Origin: Rhynchopus euleeides
Taxonomy: Eukaryota; Euglenozoa; Diplonemea; Diplonemida; Diplonemidae
NCBI GenBank assembly: GCA_963210315.1
Contig: OY723321.1
Location: 1,476,771 to 1,540,770 of the forward strand
Direction: 5' to 3'
DNA: 64,000 nt
Shown here: in pieces, positions 31,816 through 43,944 of the stretch
Numbering within the stretch: position 1 is the stretch's first letter
How the letters are laid out: each line of letters opens with the position of its first letter
Notes under the pieces: generated by a model
Databases searched by the model: none
Seen by the model: only the letters and a program-made list of their open reading frames with translations
Told to the model about the DNA's origin: nothing
Made by a program: the position numbers and the translations under genes

Positions 31816-32301
31816 TAGCGACCAGCCTGGGTGAGGGGAGGGGAGGGGAGGGGGGGGGGCTGTGCTGCCCTGCTTCTCTGTGTCTCTCTCTTTCTGCAGA
31901 GCAGCGAGAGAGGAGAACAAGGGGCAGCGTCAAACGAAAAAATGCGCGGTGTATTATTTCATAGTTTTTGGACCCTTCCGCTCCGCCTATCCTCCCCCAA
32001 CCCCAACCCTTGCAGTGTGCCCTGCCTGTTGTACCCCTTCCTCGCCTCTCCCAATCCCATCCCCCCCCTGACGAGATTCGACTGTCTCTCAGCTTGGATA
32101 ATGCTGAAGGGAAGTTGGTTCTCAATCTGTACCTTGGTTTTATTCTCTCCACCAAACCCCCCAACCCCCCTCCTTCGCGGGGGGGGGGGGGGGAAGGAGG
32201 GAGTTTTGCATTGCTTTTTTTGTTAAAAAGAAGTGTGGTGATGGTGTGGGGGGGGGGGAGGGTCGGGTGGGGTTTCTTTCACCCACCCGCCCCCCCCCCC
32301 C

Positions 32302-33453
32302 TAGGGGGGGTCAAATGGGGGTGACAAACACGATTTTTCAAAAAACCGGGGCAGAGGCCCCAAAGCCCCCGTAAACCCTCCAAACCCCCCCAGATCGGTC
32401 CGGAAACCCATCGAACCCCACTTTTCCACCATTCCGGGCACCTCAGGTGCCCGAATTGGGGTACCTAAATTTTGTGCCACCGTTTGGTACCGTACAGTGC
32501 CACTGTGTGGGAGGTTGGAAAAGAAAATGCCCCAACACACCACATCTGAGGGTTGCAATGCATGTTGCTTGCCAACCACGTCATCCGGTGGGTGTCAGGC
32601 GCTATGTAGGTGGCATCAGCCAGGTCTTCGATGTGTTCTGGCTTGTATATGTATCTCCCTGCCTGCGGCACAGGCACTGCCTTTGTCCCCCACACCAGCC
32701 ACAGAGAGCGTATTGTACTCGGTCCACGGTTGCTGATTCATTGTGATGCGTTGTATCCTCGAGTGAACGTCACACACTAGTGACACCACCACCCGCCATC
32801 CGAGAGCTGTATTGACTTTGCGCGCTTCCGTTGCATTCACCTCGCCACGCATATTGCACTGTTCAGTACCAGTGCTCTTGGGCCAGGCAAAGTAGACCGC
32901 AGCAAGTACCAATTCTGGCACAATGGGTACCACGACAGCGCACTTCGTGTGTTCCCGGAATGTACAGCTCGTGTTGCAACAGTCGTTGTCAACACATCCC
33001 GGTTGTGGAGCACTGCTGCACAGGAATCACACGACCATCTGGACTTGTTCCGTACCTACAGGCAGCCTCCCGGTGCATGGTGGCAGGGAGGTACATATAC
33101 AAGCCAGAACTCATCGAAGACCTGGCTAATGCCACCTACATAGCGCCTGACACCCACCGGATGACGTGGTTGGCAAGCAACATGCATTGCAACCCTCAGA
33201 TGTGGTGTGTTGGGGCATTTTCTTTTCCAACCTCCCACACAGTGGCACTGTCCGGTACCAAACGGTGGCACAAAATTTAGGTACCCCAATTCGGGCACCT
33301 GAGGTGCCCGGAATGGTGGAAAAGTGGGGTTCGATGGGTTTCCGGACCGATCTGGGGGGGTTTGGAGGGTTTACGGGGGCTTTGGGGCCTCTGCGCCGGT
33401 TTTTTGAAAAATCGTGTTTGTCCACGTAAAAGGGTGGCATTTGACCCCCCCTA
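32302..33453. repeat. 1.15-kb foldback element with ~365-bp terminal inverted repeats
   Basis: Both ends read TAGGGGGGGTCAAATG and sit in poly(C)/poly(G). The left arm (32302 to about 32664) and right arm (about 33088 to 33453) are near-identical inverted copies, apart from a ~15-bp length difference near the outer end. The arms contain GGGTACCTAAATT, the word of the array at 62818-62945. The middle (32665-33087) is unique, with no convincing coding frame. It resembles a non-autonomous foldback transposon. TAGGGG termini in poly(C) are shared with 1199-2544. Confidence 0.85.
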
Positions 33454-34213
33454 CCCCCCCCCCCCCCCGTCCTCTCCCCCCCCTCGCCCCCACATCTTCT
33501 TCCACCCCCACCCCCACCCCCCATTCTTCAAGCCAACACAACATAGAGCTGTTTTTTTTGACCCCTCCAGCGGAGGGGCAATTTGTAGTGTTTGTATGCC
33601 GGAGGAGTTGCGTCCAACTGTTACTTTATCAGAGAATAAAACATTGCCTCTGCGCTGCGGTGATGTGCCCCAAGGCTGCGATATCGGCACGGCCGGGGGG
33701 GGGGAGAGGGGGATGTGTGCACAGCGTTCAAACCACAGGTGGGGGTATCCCATCTGGTTTTTCGCCACATGCATGGAGCGTGACAGTGTACGGAGGAGAG
33801 TGCAATATAACGTAGGACCTACTTGGTGATGCTGCCCCACCCACACCCACCCCTACCCACCTGTGCATCGAGCACCAACATTGCAATTGTTGATACCTGC
33901 CCACACTCGCACACACACCGGGGTGGGCTAGGACCCATGCAGGGTTAACCCACCTAAAAAGTGATCAACACACACACACACAGGACCCACCCAACCTCGA
34001 GCCCCCTGATTACCAGGGCAGGGCTTCACCCCAGCCATGACGGTGCCTGAACCGCCACTTGGATGCCTGGAACGGGTGTGAGGCACACAGCGGCCTGAAT
34101 GGAAAGCGGCCCCCCCTGCGCACACCCCTACCACCACCTCTCTGGGAGCGTCTCTCTCCCTGCATGGCTGCCGCTGGGCTGTGAACCCGAAGGGGACCAC
34201 CACCCCGCCCCGA
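33454..34213. other. Spacer and 5' leader
   Basis: No gene seen. Poly(C) at 33454-33468 and a CA run near 33967-33983. A short out-of-frame ATG at 34164 precedes the next CDS. Confidence 0.5.
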
Positions 34214-36106
34214 ATGTGGGGCCCGGGCAGCGATGAACCCCACCCTGCCAACCCCGCCGCTGCCACCGCCACCACACCGCCTCCGCCGGACCCCCTCCGC
34301 GCCTTCAGCGGGAAGGCTCACACGAGCACACCCCTCTCCACCGCCGCCTCCTCCACACCGCATTCTCTGGAGGCGCTGATACACAACGAAGGCCTCTTCG
34401 ACTCACCGAGGCGTGCGACACGATGTGCCCTCTCTGCAGAATCGCTGGCAGCGGAGGCTGCTTCTGAGGCGGAGGCCATAGCTGCATCAGCCACCCCGCG
34501 GCGGCTGCGCCGCCGCCGCACCGCACCGGAGGGCCGGGTCGCGACACCCGTCCCCCCCGCCACACCACACCCCCACTGGGTAGCAGCCCTCATCCTCCAC
34601 GATGCAACGTCGTGCCCTCATGAGGCGGAGCGTGTCATCCTCACACCACCACCCCACGAGACCCCCGCCGCCGCCTCCCACGCCCTGCGCGCCCTCCACA
34701 CCGCAGGGTGCAGCGTCGCAGACCCCGCCGTGGCAGCTGTCTGCGACAGCTGCCTCCCCTCCCCCACGGAAGGGCATCCCCCTCCCGAGATCCCCACGGG
34801 GCTCGCCGCGGAGGCGTTGGGGTGCCTGGGCGGCATGGCACACCCCACGGGGGCGCCTGCGCCCCTCGCGGTGCGCGAGGCGGCAGCCCTGCTGGCGGAG
34901 GCGGTGGCGGCTGCGCCGCCCTCCGCAGCGGGGTGCGTCGCTGCAGCGCACGCCCTATCGCGCCTGGCTGCGCTGCGTGGCGGGGGCTGCGGGGGTGGCG
35001 GCACCGCCGCCACCCCAGACCCTTCTTCGGAGCAGCACGCCTCCGCCCCCCTCCTCCGCCGCGAAGCGGCGCTGCTGCGGCGCCTCTGCAGCGCTGCCTC
35101 AGACACCCTCCTCCTCCAGAGGGACGCTGAGGCGGAGGCGGAGGGGGAGGGGGAGGGGCGGTGTGGGGGCGGCGGCGGCGGCGGCGCAGCCGCCGCCCTG
35201 CCCTGGGGCAGTGCGGTGCAGGCTGCGGAGGTGTTGGCGGCGGAGTGTGGGGCAGGGGGGCTCCGCCCCCCTGCCGGGCTGTTGGCCGGGGTTGCCGGGG
35301 CGCTGCGGTGTGTTGGAGGAGGTGGGGGAGGTGGTGGTGGGGGTGGTGCCCCGCCGCCCCCACTGCAGCTGGCCCGGGTTGTGCGGGTGCTGCGGGAGCT
35401 GGGGGTGGGGCCGGGGGAGGCGGGTGTCTGGGGGGGCCCCGCCCCGCAGCTGCTGGCTGACCTGCAGCGGCTGTGCGCGGCGCTGCTCCGGCAGCAGCGG
35501 GGGGGGGCGGTGGTGGAGGCTCTGCACCTCGCAGGCGCGGCTGCCGCGTCGCCCCGTCTCCGGCACGGCGCTGGGGGGGCCGGGGCGGTGCTGGGGGTCT
35601 GCTGCGCCTTTGCGGAGGCGCTCAGCGTGCTGGCTGCGCAGGGCACTGTCCCTGCAGCGGCACGGCATGTCCCGCCTGTGCTGCGGTGCCTGGGGGAGCT
35701 GCAGGCAGCTGCGCCGCCCCACCTCGTGCCGCGCATCCGGGAGTGCATGCGCACGGTGTTGCGGTGTGAGGTGGGTGTGTCGGGGGTGCAGCAGCAGAGC
35801 CTGAGGCAGCCGCAGCCGCAGGCTGCGGTGCCTGGGGGGCGGTTTGTCTTCTGCAGGGAGGAGGTGGGCAGCCCGGTGGACCTCGTGACGCGGTTCCTCA
35901 GCATGCCGCTGGTGGCGCGCCCGCCGTCGCTGCTGCGCCCCCCCGCAGCAGAGGGTGGCGGTGCGGCGCTGGAGGGTGGCCCCCGTGTGGGGCCCGGGGG
36001 GTTGCTGCAGCAGCAGCAACCTCAAGTGCAGTCGCGGCCACATAAGGGAAAGTTCGCAGCAGCAGGACCGGTGCTGCGGATGTTCAAAAAGGCAGTGAAG
36101 CGCTGA
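34214..36106 (+). CDS. Ala/Pro/Gly-rich helical protein, family unknown
   Basis: A single exon encodes 630 residues. The first in-frame ATG is 34214 (MWGPGSDEPHPANPAAA). Composition is dominated by Ala, Pro, Gly and Leu with very high GC3. The N-terminal 110 residues are disordered. From there the protein consists of Ala-rich amphipathic helices (for example AASHALRALHTAGCSVADPA and GLAAEALGCLGGMAHPTG), resembling a degenerate helical-repeat protein such as kinetoplastid organellar RNA-binding proteins, but no signature is recognised. Gly-rich insertions occur near residues 320 and 378 (around 35172-35185 and 35330-35350). The C-terminus is basic (RMFKKAVKR). Function unknown; the call rests on codon use and frame length. 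Confidence 0.7.
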   Translation: MWGPGSDEPHPANPAAATATTPPPPDPLRAFSGKAHTSTPLSTAASSTPHSLEALIHNEGLFDSPRRATRCALSAESLAAEAASEAEAIAASATPRRLRRRRTAPEGRVATPVPPATPHPHWVAALILHDATSCPHEAERVILTPPPHETPAAASHALRALHTAGCSVADPAVAAVCDSCLPSPTEGHPPPEIPTGLAAEALGCLGGMAHPTGAPAPLAVREAAALLAEAVAAAPPSAAGCVAAAHALSRLAALRGGGCGGGGTAATPDPSSEQHASAPLLRREAALLRRLCSAASDTLLLQRDAEAEAEGEGEGRCGGGGGGGAAAALPWGSAVQAAEVLAAECGAGGLRPPAGLLAGVAGALRCVGGGGGGGGGGGAPPPPLQLARVVRVLRELGVGPGEAGVWGGPAPQLLADLQRLCAALLRQQRGGAVVEALHLAGAAAASPRLRHGAGGAGAVLGVCCAFAEALSVLAAQGTVPAAARHVPPVLRCLGELQAAAPPHLVPRIRECMRTVLRCEVGVSGVQQQSLRQPQPQAAVPGGRFVFCREEVGSPVDLVTRFLSMPLVARPPSLLRPPAAEGGGAALEGGPRVGPGGLLQQQQPQVQSRPHKGKFAAAGPVLRMFKKAVKR

Positions 36107-36810
36107 GGGGGAGGGTGGGTGGTGGAGTGGCTGGGGGTGGTGTTCGTTTCTTGCGGGTGTCTTCTGGCACGGCGTGACAGGAGGGGTGTGGTGTCACGTG
36201 GTGTAGGTTGTGTTGTGGACATGCTCAGCACGTTGTCAAGTTGGGTGTTTTTTTATTTACTGCAACAGGGCTCCGTCAAAAAGATTGCAGGCAGCGCTTT
36301 GGGCAACAAATTCCGACCCTCCTCATCAGGCTGCGGAGTTTGCTTTTGTTTGGCCCGGATATGGCGCACAAACAGCAGCCTTGTCTTTTTAAGGTTGGTT
36401 TCCTTCACAACGCGCGAGTGCTCTGATGAGTGCCTTCCGCCCCCCCTTCCCCCCTCTGGTGTGGGGGGGCTGAGTGCGGGGGGGGGGGGGGGGAGGGGAG
36501 AGATCACCGATGCAGCGGGGGCCTGGGCGGGGGGGGCCTCGCCTGTGATGTACCGAGCGATCTTCCCGCCCCCCCCCCCCCCCCCCCCGCCCCTCTCCCT
36601 CTAACCTGTTCGCACCTTGTTCTCAAACCCCCAGGTCCCTCCCCCCCCCCCCCTCCCTACGAACGCATTCTCAGACCACGCATGGGTCGCTCGTCATCCC
36701 CCCCCCCCCACCACCCCTTCACTCTTTCGTCAGATGGGGCCCGATTTGGGCCGAAGCTGGTGGCCCCACCCTACACCCGATCACACCTCCAGCAGGACAC
36801 CGCACAAGGG
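36107..36810. other. Spacer and leader of the COX19 gene
   Basis: No gene. Contains poly(G) (about 36478-36493) and poly(C) (about 36570-36590) runs and AG candidates at 36633-36634 and 36731-36732. Confidence 0.5.
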
Positions 36811-37227
36811 ATGGCACGCCCAACGCCGTCACCTACGGTGCTGCCACCCCAGTATGGGTCGTTCCCTTTGGACCACCTGAATGAGTGCCGCCCCACTATC
36901 GAGGAGTACTATAGGTGCATGGCACGTCATAACAACCTTGCGCCGAAGTGCCGTGAGGAGGCGCGTGCCTACCTGCAGTGCCGGATGGATAAGAACCTGA
37001 TGGAAACGGAGTCCACCGACAAGTGGCTCCCGAGGACGGAGTTTATTGACATGCGGCACACAAAGCACCAAGAGCGGGCCCATCTGTCGGAGGACATCAC
37101 GGCCGCGGCAATGTCAGAACGGCTGAGGTCCCGCCCAGATGGCTTCGAGCGGGAGCGGACACCCGCAGAAGGCACCTCCCCAGCCCCCCCTGCAGCCGCA
37201 GCTGCGCAGGGACAGCAGCAGACCTGA
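36811..37227 (+). CDS. COX19: Cytochrome c oxidase assembly factor COX19
   Basis: COX19 is a small intermembrane-space protein with twin CX9C motifs, needed for copper handling in cytochrome oxidase assembly. From ATG 36811 the product is 138 residues. YGSFPLDHLNEC matches the conserved GSFPLDHxGEC start of the family. Cys26/Cys36 and Cys47/Cys57 form the two CX9C pairs, and CRMDKNLM matches the family CRM-LM motif. The C-terminal half (from about residue 65) is an extra charged and Ala/Pro-rich tail, making it longer than yeast or human COX19. An in-frame upstream ATG at 36682 (MGRSSSPPP) would add 43 residues. I prefer 36811 because known homologues start close to the conserved block, but the choice is not settled. 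Confidence 0.9.
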   Translation: MARPTPSPTVLPPQYGSFPLDHLNECRPTIEEYYRCMARHNNLAPKCREEARAYLQCRMDKNLMETESTDKWLPRTEFIDMRHTKHQERAHLSEDITAAAMSERLRSRPDGFERERTPAEGTSPAPPAAAAAQGQQQT

Positions 37228-38197
37228 CGCGGGGGGGGGGGGGGGGGGGGGTGTGTGTGAGTGCCTGCGCGATACCTCCAAGCGGGTTTGCGGTTTGCCC
37301 TTTTTTTTCTAGCCCTCTTGTTTTGCTGCAGCGGAGGATGGGGGGTTGGGTGGGGGGGGGCGTTGCAGCTTGTTGCGGTTGCTGCGCCCCCCCCCCCCCT
37401 CCCCTCCCCTTCCCGCTGTGTTTTGCCGTTACCCGGAGGGGGGGGGGAGGGGGGATAGAGGTGCGGGCGGGGCGGGGTGGGTGTGTTGGCTCCCCCCCCC
37501 CCTTCCCACGGGCCCACTCTGATGCCCCCCGTTGTTGCGGGGTGTGTCGGAGGGGGTGTGTGTGTGTGTGTGGGGTGGGGGGTGGGGGGTACCAACAGCA
37601 ACCACGGCAGCGGTTGGGCCACCGTGCCCCCTGTCTGTGACAGACTGGCATCGAGAACCCAAATAAACTGGTCGCAGAGTGATGGGGTGCCAAAAGGGAC
37701 ATTGTATGATTGCGTTATCTCGAGCCAAGCCCAGCCGTGGGCTGTCGGCACCGGCAACAGCAATTGAGGATGTGGCTGCTCCACGCTGCTGCTCGACTAT
37801 AGGCACCCGCCGTGACAGCAACAACACGATTCGCCCCTCTCTGCTCCCAAGCAGCGGGGCTGCCCCGCCGGGCCCTTTGGGGTCTCTCTCTCTCACCCTC
37901 ACTGCTTGGATGTGGAAAAGCCGGTAGCCCGAAGGTTCGAAGGCACGGAGGGTGAGACGGCAGTGCAGCAGGGATACACCGCTTGTCTTTTTCATTTTCG
38001 AAAAAGGTTGCTGCCTGTCGCGGCTGTTCGTCTCTTCCTGTTTCTGCAGTCAGCCACGCCACCCGCTGCACACTAGTTTGCCGTGTGGCCCTCCCCGATC
38101 CCTCCTTGTGGGTGGCTGCCTCCACTTCCTGTGTCGCCCCCCACCCCCACCCCCTGTGCAGCCACACCACCCTGCAGGGCGGTCCGGCTGGTCCCTC
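37228..38197. other. Spacer
   Basis: No gene. Poly(G) follows the COX19 stop. AG candidates near 38160-38161 (CCCCTGTGCAG) lie 36 bases before the next ATG. Confidence 0.5.
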
Positions 38198-40482
38198 ATG
38201 GTGCCGCAGGCCCCCGAGGCGCCCAGCTGCCCCCCTGGCCCCGATGCACCCGAGGCGGTGTGTGGGGTGGGGCCGCCCGGCGGGGCTGCGGTTGTGCCGG
38301 AGGGGCAGGGGCGGGGTGGGTATCTGAGCTCATCTGTAGGGACTGTGAAGGCGCGGCCCGCGCGGGCGAGGGCGGAGCGGTCGAAGAACCGGGGGTCGGA
38401 GGCGGCGGATAAGCTGTGCGCTGAGCTGGTGCAGTCGAAGGGCGCGTCGCACATCACCATGCAGGACTTCTTCGCCCTGCAGTGCGGCATGCAGCAGCAG
38501 GGCCGCCACGAGGTGGCGCACCAGCCGCAGCCCTCGCGGCTCGCTGCTGACTCGCCCCCCGCTACCACCGCCGTGCTGCGGCATCGCCGGCCGCGTGGCA
38601 GCCCCATCTACATCGACACCACCGCCTGCCGCTACAATGTGGTGCGCTTTGCGGCCGCGAAGCTCGGGTGGATGGAGTCATCCGCATCGACACCCCCGAA
38701 TGTGACGTGGATCGACACGTCTGTGTCCGAGCACAGGCTGGCCCGTCTGACGTCTGGTGTGGTATGTCTGTGGTGGGGTTGGGGTTGGGTTGGGTGTCAG
38801 CCCGGTACTGCCGAGGCTTGTCGTCAGCAAGCTGGAGAGTGAGGTCTCTCTGCTTGTTTTGCTGTGCGTTTGTCTGTGTGTGGCCCGTCCCCTCTGTGCC
38901 CACCTCCCCACCCTCGCAGCACATCAACCACTTCCCCGGGATGCTGCTCCTGTGCCGCAAGGTGGACAGCGCGCGCCTGCTCGCGAAGATGCAGCGACAG
39001 CACCCCGATGCTTACAGCTTCGTCCCTGCAACCTACACCGACTACGACGACTTCACACGGCGCCACGGCAGGCCCTCTGCTGACACGTGGTTCATCTCCA
39101 AGCCCGACTCTGGGTGCATGGGGAAGGGCATCCGGTTGACCAACGCGCCGAAGCCTGAGATGTTTGAGAACGCAGTGGTGCAGTCATACGTGGCCGACCC
39201 GCTGCTCATCGACAACTGCAAGTGGGACATGCGTGTCTACGTGCTGGTGCTGTCTGTGGACCCCCTCAAGGTTTACGTCTACCGCGAGGGCCTGGTGCGC
39301 CTGTGCACCGAGCAGTATCACACACCCACTGCGGCGAATGCGCAGAATTCGCTGATCCACCTCACCAACTACGCCATCCACAAGAAGACGAAGAAGGCGT
39401 CCCGCCCTGCGGCAGAGGATGCAGACCCCGAGCAGACGGGCTGCAAGCGCACCTTCTCTTTTCTCTTCGACCACCTGCGGAAGATCGGACGCGACCCCGA
39501 CGCCTTCTGGGGGCGTGTGGAGGACCTGGTGGTGAAGTCCGTGCTTGCCGTGAAGGAGCACCTGAAGTACGCCTACAAGGCGTCCTTCCCCGACCCCTAC
39601 AACCGGGGGAGCAGCTGCTTCGAGATCCTCGGGTTCGACGTGCTGGCGGATGCCAACCTGCAGCCGTGGCTGCTGGAGGTGAACCACGCGCCCTCCTTCA
39701 CCTGCGACTCGCAGCTGGACTTCACCATCAAGGCGGGTGTGATCGAGGAGGCCATGCTGCTGCTGGGTGTGGACGTCGAGGTGGCGGACCGCACGAAGCA
39801 CTTCAACCCCCGCCTCACCGCAGGGCAGAGCCCCGGGTGGCAGCCCACTGTCGCGGAGCTGAGGCGCAACGCCATCGCCGCCTTCCACAAGAAGAAGGCG
39901 GCCCACGAGGCTGCCGTCGCACGCAACTACCACAGGGTCTTCCCGTCTGAGGACATTGCGAAGCAGGCGGGCTACACAAGGGTATGCTGTCGGATCAATC
40001 AAACCTGCGGAACTGTCATTGCATTCACCATTCCCTGCCACACCACACCACCGCACCACACCCTCCTTCTACAGTTGGTAGAGAGCCTCGAGGAGCGCCT
40101 GCCGCCTCCACAGGCATACCTAGTGAGCTCCCCGCCGCCTGTGTTGCGCAGCTCGGGCACGGCGGCGTCGCGGAGCCCGAACGGGCCGAAGTCGCCCCAA
40201 AGGCTTGGGGGTAGCCAGAGCCATGCCGGCGCACATGCGAACCACGCGAGGAACCGCACGCACACACACCACACCCACACCCACACCGCGCGGACGCCCA
40301 CCCATGCGTCGCGGAGTGGGGCGAGCCATGAGGTTCACCCTGTGAGCTCTGCGGTGCGGAGCGCGACAGCCAGCTCGCCTGCAACACTCCGCCCCCAGGC
40401 GCTGCAGCGGCGAGTTTCGGGACTGGCGTCGCGTGCCGAGCCTGTGCCCCTCCCCCTGCGGACGGCGCACCGCAGGTTTTGA
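38198..40482 (+). CDS. Tubulin tyrosine ligase-like polyglutamylase
   Basis: TTLL-family ATP-grasp ligase that adds glutamate chains to tubulin, expected on flagellar or cytoskeletal microtubules. Exons are 38198-38761, 38920-39981 and 40075-40482, all phase 0, about 677 residues. Donors are GTATGT and GTATGC; acceptors are GCAG and ACAG. The core begins IYIDTTACRYNVVRFAAAKL and crosses the first junction into HINHFPGMLLLCRK. ATP-grasp motifs are KPDSGCMGKGI (residues about 249-259), PLLIDNCKWDMRVYVLV, LIHLTNYAI and LLEVNHAPSF (about 439-449), with the metal-binding Glu and Asn present. The layout is nearest TTLL glutamylases of the TTLL6/13 group. The last exon is a basic, His/Thr-rich tail. 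The second intron is 93 bp, a multiple of three without a stop, so its retention would add 31 residues. Confidence 0.9.
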
Positions 40483-43400
40483 TCCGCGCCTGCCTGCTGC
40501 GCCTCCCGGCGGGGGGGGGGGGGGCACAGCGGCGCGCGCGTATCTCATCTCAGTCTCTAGTCTTCTCCGCTCCGCCCCCCCGCTGGCGCTCCCCCGACCC
40601 CTCTTGCACCCGCGGCGACCCCACCCTCTCCCCCGCCCCCCACCCGTTTAGTAGGCTGTTCTCACCGTATTCTGAGTTGCTTCGCTTGTCCAGCCTGTGT
40701 ACTACAAAATTCCGGTTTATTTCTGTATCTGTCCCCCCTACCCACCAACTGTGGGTGGGCCATCGCATTATGTGTCAGGCCCGCGCAAAACTGAGTGCGT
40801 GTGGCGACCCCCAGCTTGAGTGAAGGTAGACCCAGACCCTGCGCGGAGGGGCACGGGGTGAGGTGCAGCGATACGAGTTTCATGCCCCCCCCCCCCTTTT
40901 TTTTACTAGTTACGAGCGACGAAGCGTAGCGAAGTCGCGAAGTAACGAAGGAAATCGTACGACTGAAGCTTTGGATTAGCACCTCATGCCACTTCACAGG
41001 GCCTCAACACAGCCTTGAGACAGCAAGTGTGCGCTCAACAAAAAGTAGTCCGGAACTGTTCTCCCACAGTTGCTGGACAGGGTGTCTATAATAAAGCGAA
41101 AGGAGTACGATTTTGCCGCGCTAAAAATATCAAAACAAACAACACAAAAGGCATCATCACTCAAACTATTGATCTGACACGGAGCGACGGCCCACTCAAA
41201 CACATAGTCACCGCCCTCGTCAATACCCCCTCCACCCCTCCACCCCCCCACCCCGACCCCCCTGATATTTCTCACTCATTCCGGCACAGCATGCATGCGT
41301 GCGCTGTCCGCCCCACCCCAGGGTTGGGGGGGGGGGGTGGGGCGGTATTCTCACGCCGGATCGCGCACAGAGTCATCACTTTCCTGCTGCCTTCATATAT
41401 CCCTACAGCCATGCCCCAATACACGCCCTTCTCTAGGTGTGCTCTGGCCCCCTGTCGTCACTCTCTCTTCTTTCTCTGTCTGGCAACAGATCTGATGTTT
41501 GTGGCCAAGCGAGACACATTGAAGGCTTCAGTCTGAGGTATCGCGCAGTGTGTCTTGAGAAGGGAAGCCCACCATCCTCGGTGATGTGAACATCCTCCTT
41601 TTTTTCCACACTGCTGCGCGCAAAAGCAAAGGCCACATGGGTTTTTTTGTTTTCCACGCCACGCTGTTTGTCAAAAAGCGGATCAAAAGAACATGGCGGA
41701 ATGAAGGATGCCCTGAAACCTTTCGGAACACAGTTTTGCCAGCTGCGCAGTGGTGTGTGCATCAGCATTGAAGCTGGCCTCCTCTGTGTGTGACAAACAC
41801 AAAAGAACGAGTGTGTAGGCAGAACGATCTGGGGTTGGGGAGTCGTGCCACGGGCTGAGTCTCATGATTCTTGCATGCCGATCCCAGGATGTCCCCTCCG
41901 ATATTGCGATTGCCACACCGGCTTTCCGTGCGGTGATTCGTGATCACACACGGGAAGCCCGGAGGCAACCTAGGCTGCTGAATTTCCCTACCCCCTCCGT
42001 GTCTGGATTTGTGTCCCTTTGTGTGCCTTTCGGTATGGCGTTAAGGCAAACGGCTGTCGCCTCCATCCATCAGGTACACGAAAGGGCCACCCCTCCTCTC
42101 CCCACAGTGTGGAAATCAACCGTCCAAATGTACGCTGTGTTGTTTGCTTTCCATGACCCCCCCTGGGGTTTTCCCCATGTTCTTCGACGCACGCACACAA
42201 CTCCCACCCGCCCCGTTGTGTACTCTGTACCGTTGCAATCCATCCAACGCAAGCCACATCACCACACCCGGTATTTCCTCCGAAAAGAGTCGGCGACACC
42301 CAATTTGGGACCCGGCTCATGTAAGTGTAAGGGAGAGTCTACGCCAGTGCCGGGTAGAGGGTGTGTGGGTAGGGGCCCCAGCAGACAGTGGGCTCTCGGC
42401 TTAACGTCAAGCCGGGTTATATGTGATCTCCGTGTTGGCACTCAGCAGCACAGCTGAACTCTTCTTCTTCTCTCGAGACGGCAACATTACGCCCCACATT
42501 GTGCCCCGGGATACGGAGGGAAATAGAGCCGGAGGGGAGTTGATCTTCTTGGGCTTATCAAGAGGGCTCGCTCCTCTCGCCTGCCTTTCAGGATCAGAAC
42601 GAAAATACACCCCCCCCCCCCTCCATCCCACCCACCCACCCACCCCTGTGCCAAACACAGCTATCAGCCCTTCCCCCTATCCTGTGCAGCACGTCACCGC
42701 CCCCGTGAACCAAACTGTAGGATATATTTTCAGTGTCAATATGCTGTACAGTGGTAGATGTGAATCTTTCGAATTTAGGGGGGGGGGGTGTGGAGAGAGA
42801 GGAGAAATTGTCAGGGCTTGATGGGGTATAATATACGAAACTGTGGATGTGCCGGTGGACAAGCAGGCTCATTAGCAGCCACATTGCCGGCACAACAAAA
42901 AGGGTGTTGCCTTGTTTTTGATTTTGTGCGAAAAAAAAAGTATCTCTCGCCATTTTTTCTTTCAGAGCACCCTCCCCCCCTTCTGATCCACGCTGACCTC
43001 TCTGAAAAAGACCTCTTCTTCGCTCTGCGGTGTCGGAGGGGCAATGTTACTTTGGTGCGTTCTTCCATTTCTCTCCCGTCTTGAAAAGTTCAAAAAAAAA
43101 GGTTCAAAACTCCCCCACCCAGGCAACCCCTTTTTGGGCCAATTTCTCCCGATCTCCGTGACGGACCCACTCCCTGGGAACGCTTTGTGTGTGTGGTGAA
43201 CGGGGGGCCTCGCTGGATACTCAGCTGGATGACCATCCTACCCTGCCGTGTCACCTCACGACTCTACCTCTCTCTCATCGGGACTCAGCTCCCACACATC
43301 TCCGCCTCAAAACCCCCCCCAACACACCTCCAAAACCCCCTTTCTGTGTGATTTGTATCAAAAACGAAACTTTCTGAAAAATGAAGCTGTGTGTGTGTGG

Positions 43401-43944
43401 GGTGTCGGAAAGGAGGGCGCAGAGCTGCATTGCAGGGGATATTATGTCCACCTCCCCCGCTGTGATGTGGCAGTAGAGTCGGAGTGGGGTGCCAAAACCA
43501 GAGAGGGTGGTGCCGGAGGCAGTACGCTCACCCCCACCCCCACCCTTTGTGTTGCGACATGTCCTCACAGTTATGCTCTCTGCCACTGCCGTCAGCTGAT
43601 TGAGGGTGTGTTTGTGCTGCCTTATATGAGGGTCCAATCCAACAAGGGTAACAAAGCGACACTTTTGAAAGTCCTGCCAAAGGACAGCGCCTCTTCACAG
43701 TTATCCTCCTCACTCCCGCACCACACACACACCCCACCCCACACTGCCGCAGGGGGGCCCCTGGCTGGGAGAGGGATTTACACAAGAGCCGCTCCCACCA
43801 CCACCCATCCACCCCCCCCACAACCCGATGGGAGTGTGCCCAACCGGGCGAGCGTCGGCGCCGGCACCAGGGCAGCGTGTTTGCCCCCCCGGGGTGTGAG
43901 GCAGCAGCACCCGGCCCACCGGCAGAATCAGCCCCAGCCCTGCC
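40483..43944. other. Long spacer, no gene recognised
   Basis: 3.4 kb of mixed-composition DNA. A palindromic motif, TTACGAGCGAC then AGCGAAGTCGCGAA, at about 40910-40945 recalls one near 8114. Several ATG frames exist (for example near 41015-41536 and 42423-42821), but none has GC3-rich codon use or recognisable motifs. The last 200 bp are C-rich and lead into the GT61 gene; AG at 43751-43752 is a candidate acceptor. Confidence 0.55.

Noticed and set aside
41015-41536. 173-codon + frame in the long spacer
   Set aside because: No gene-like codon use and no domain; it lies in mixed-composition DNA.
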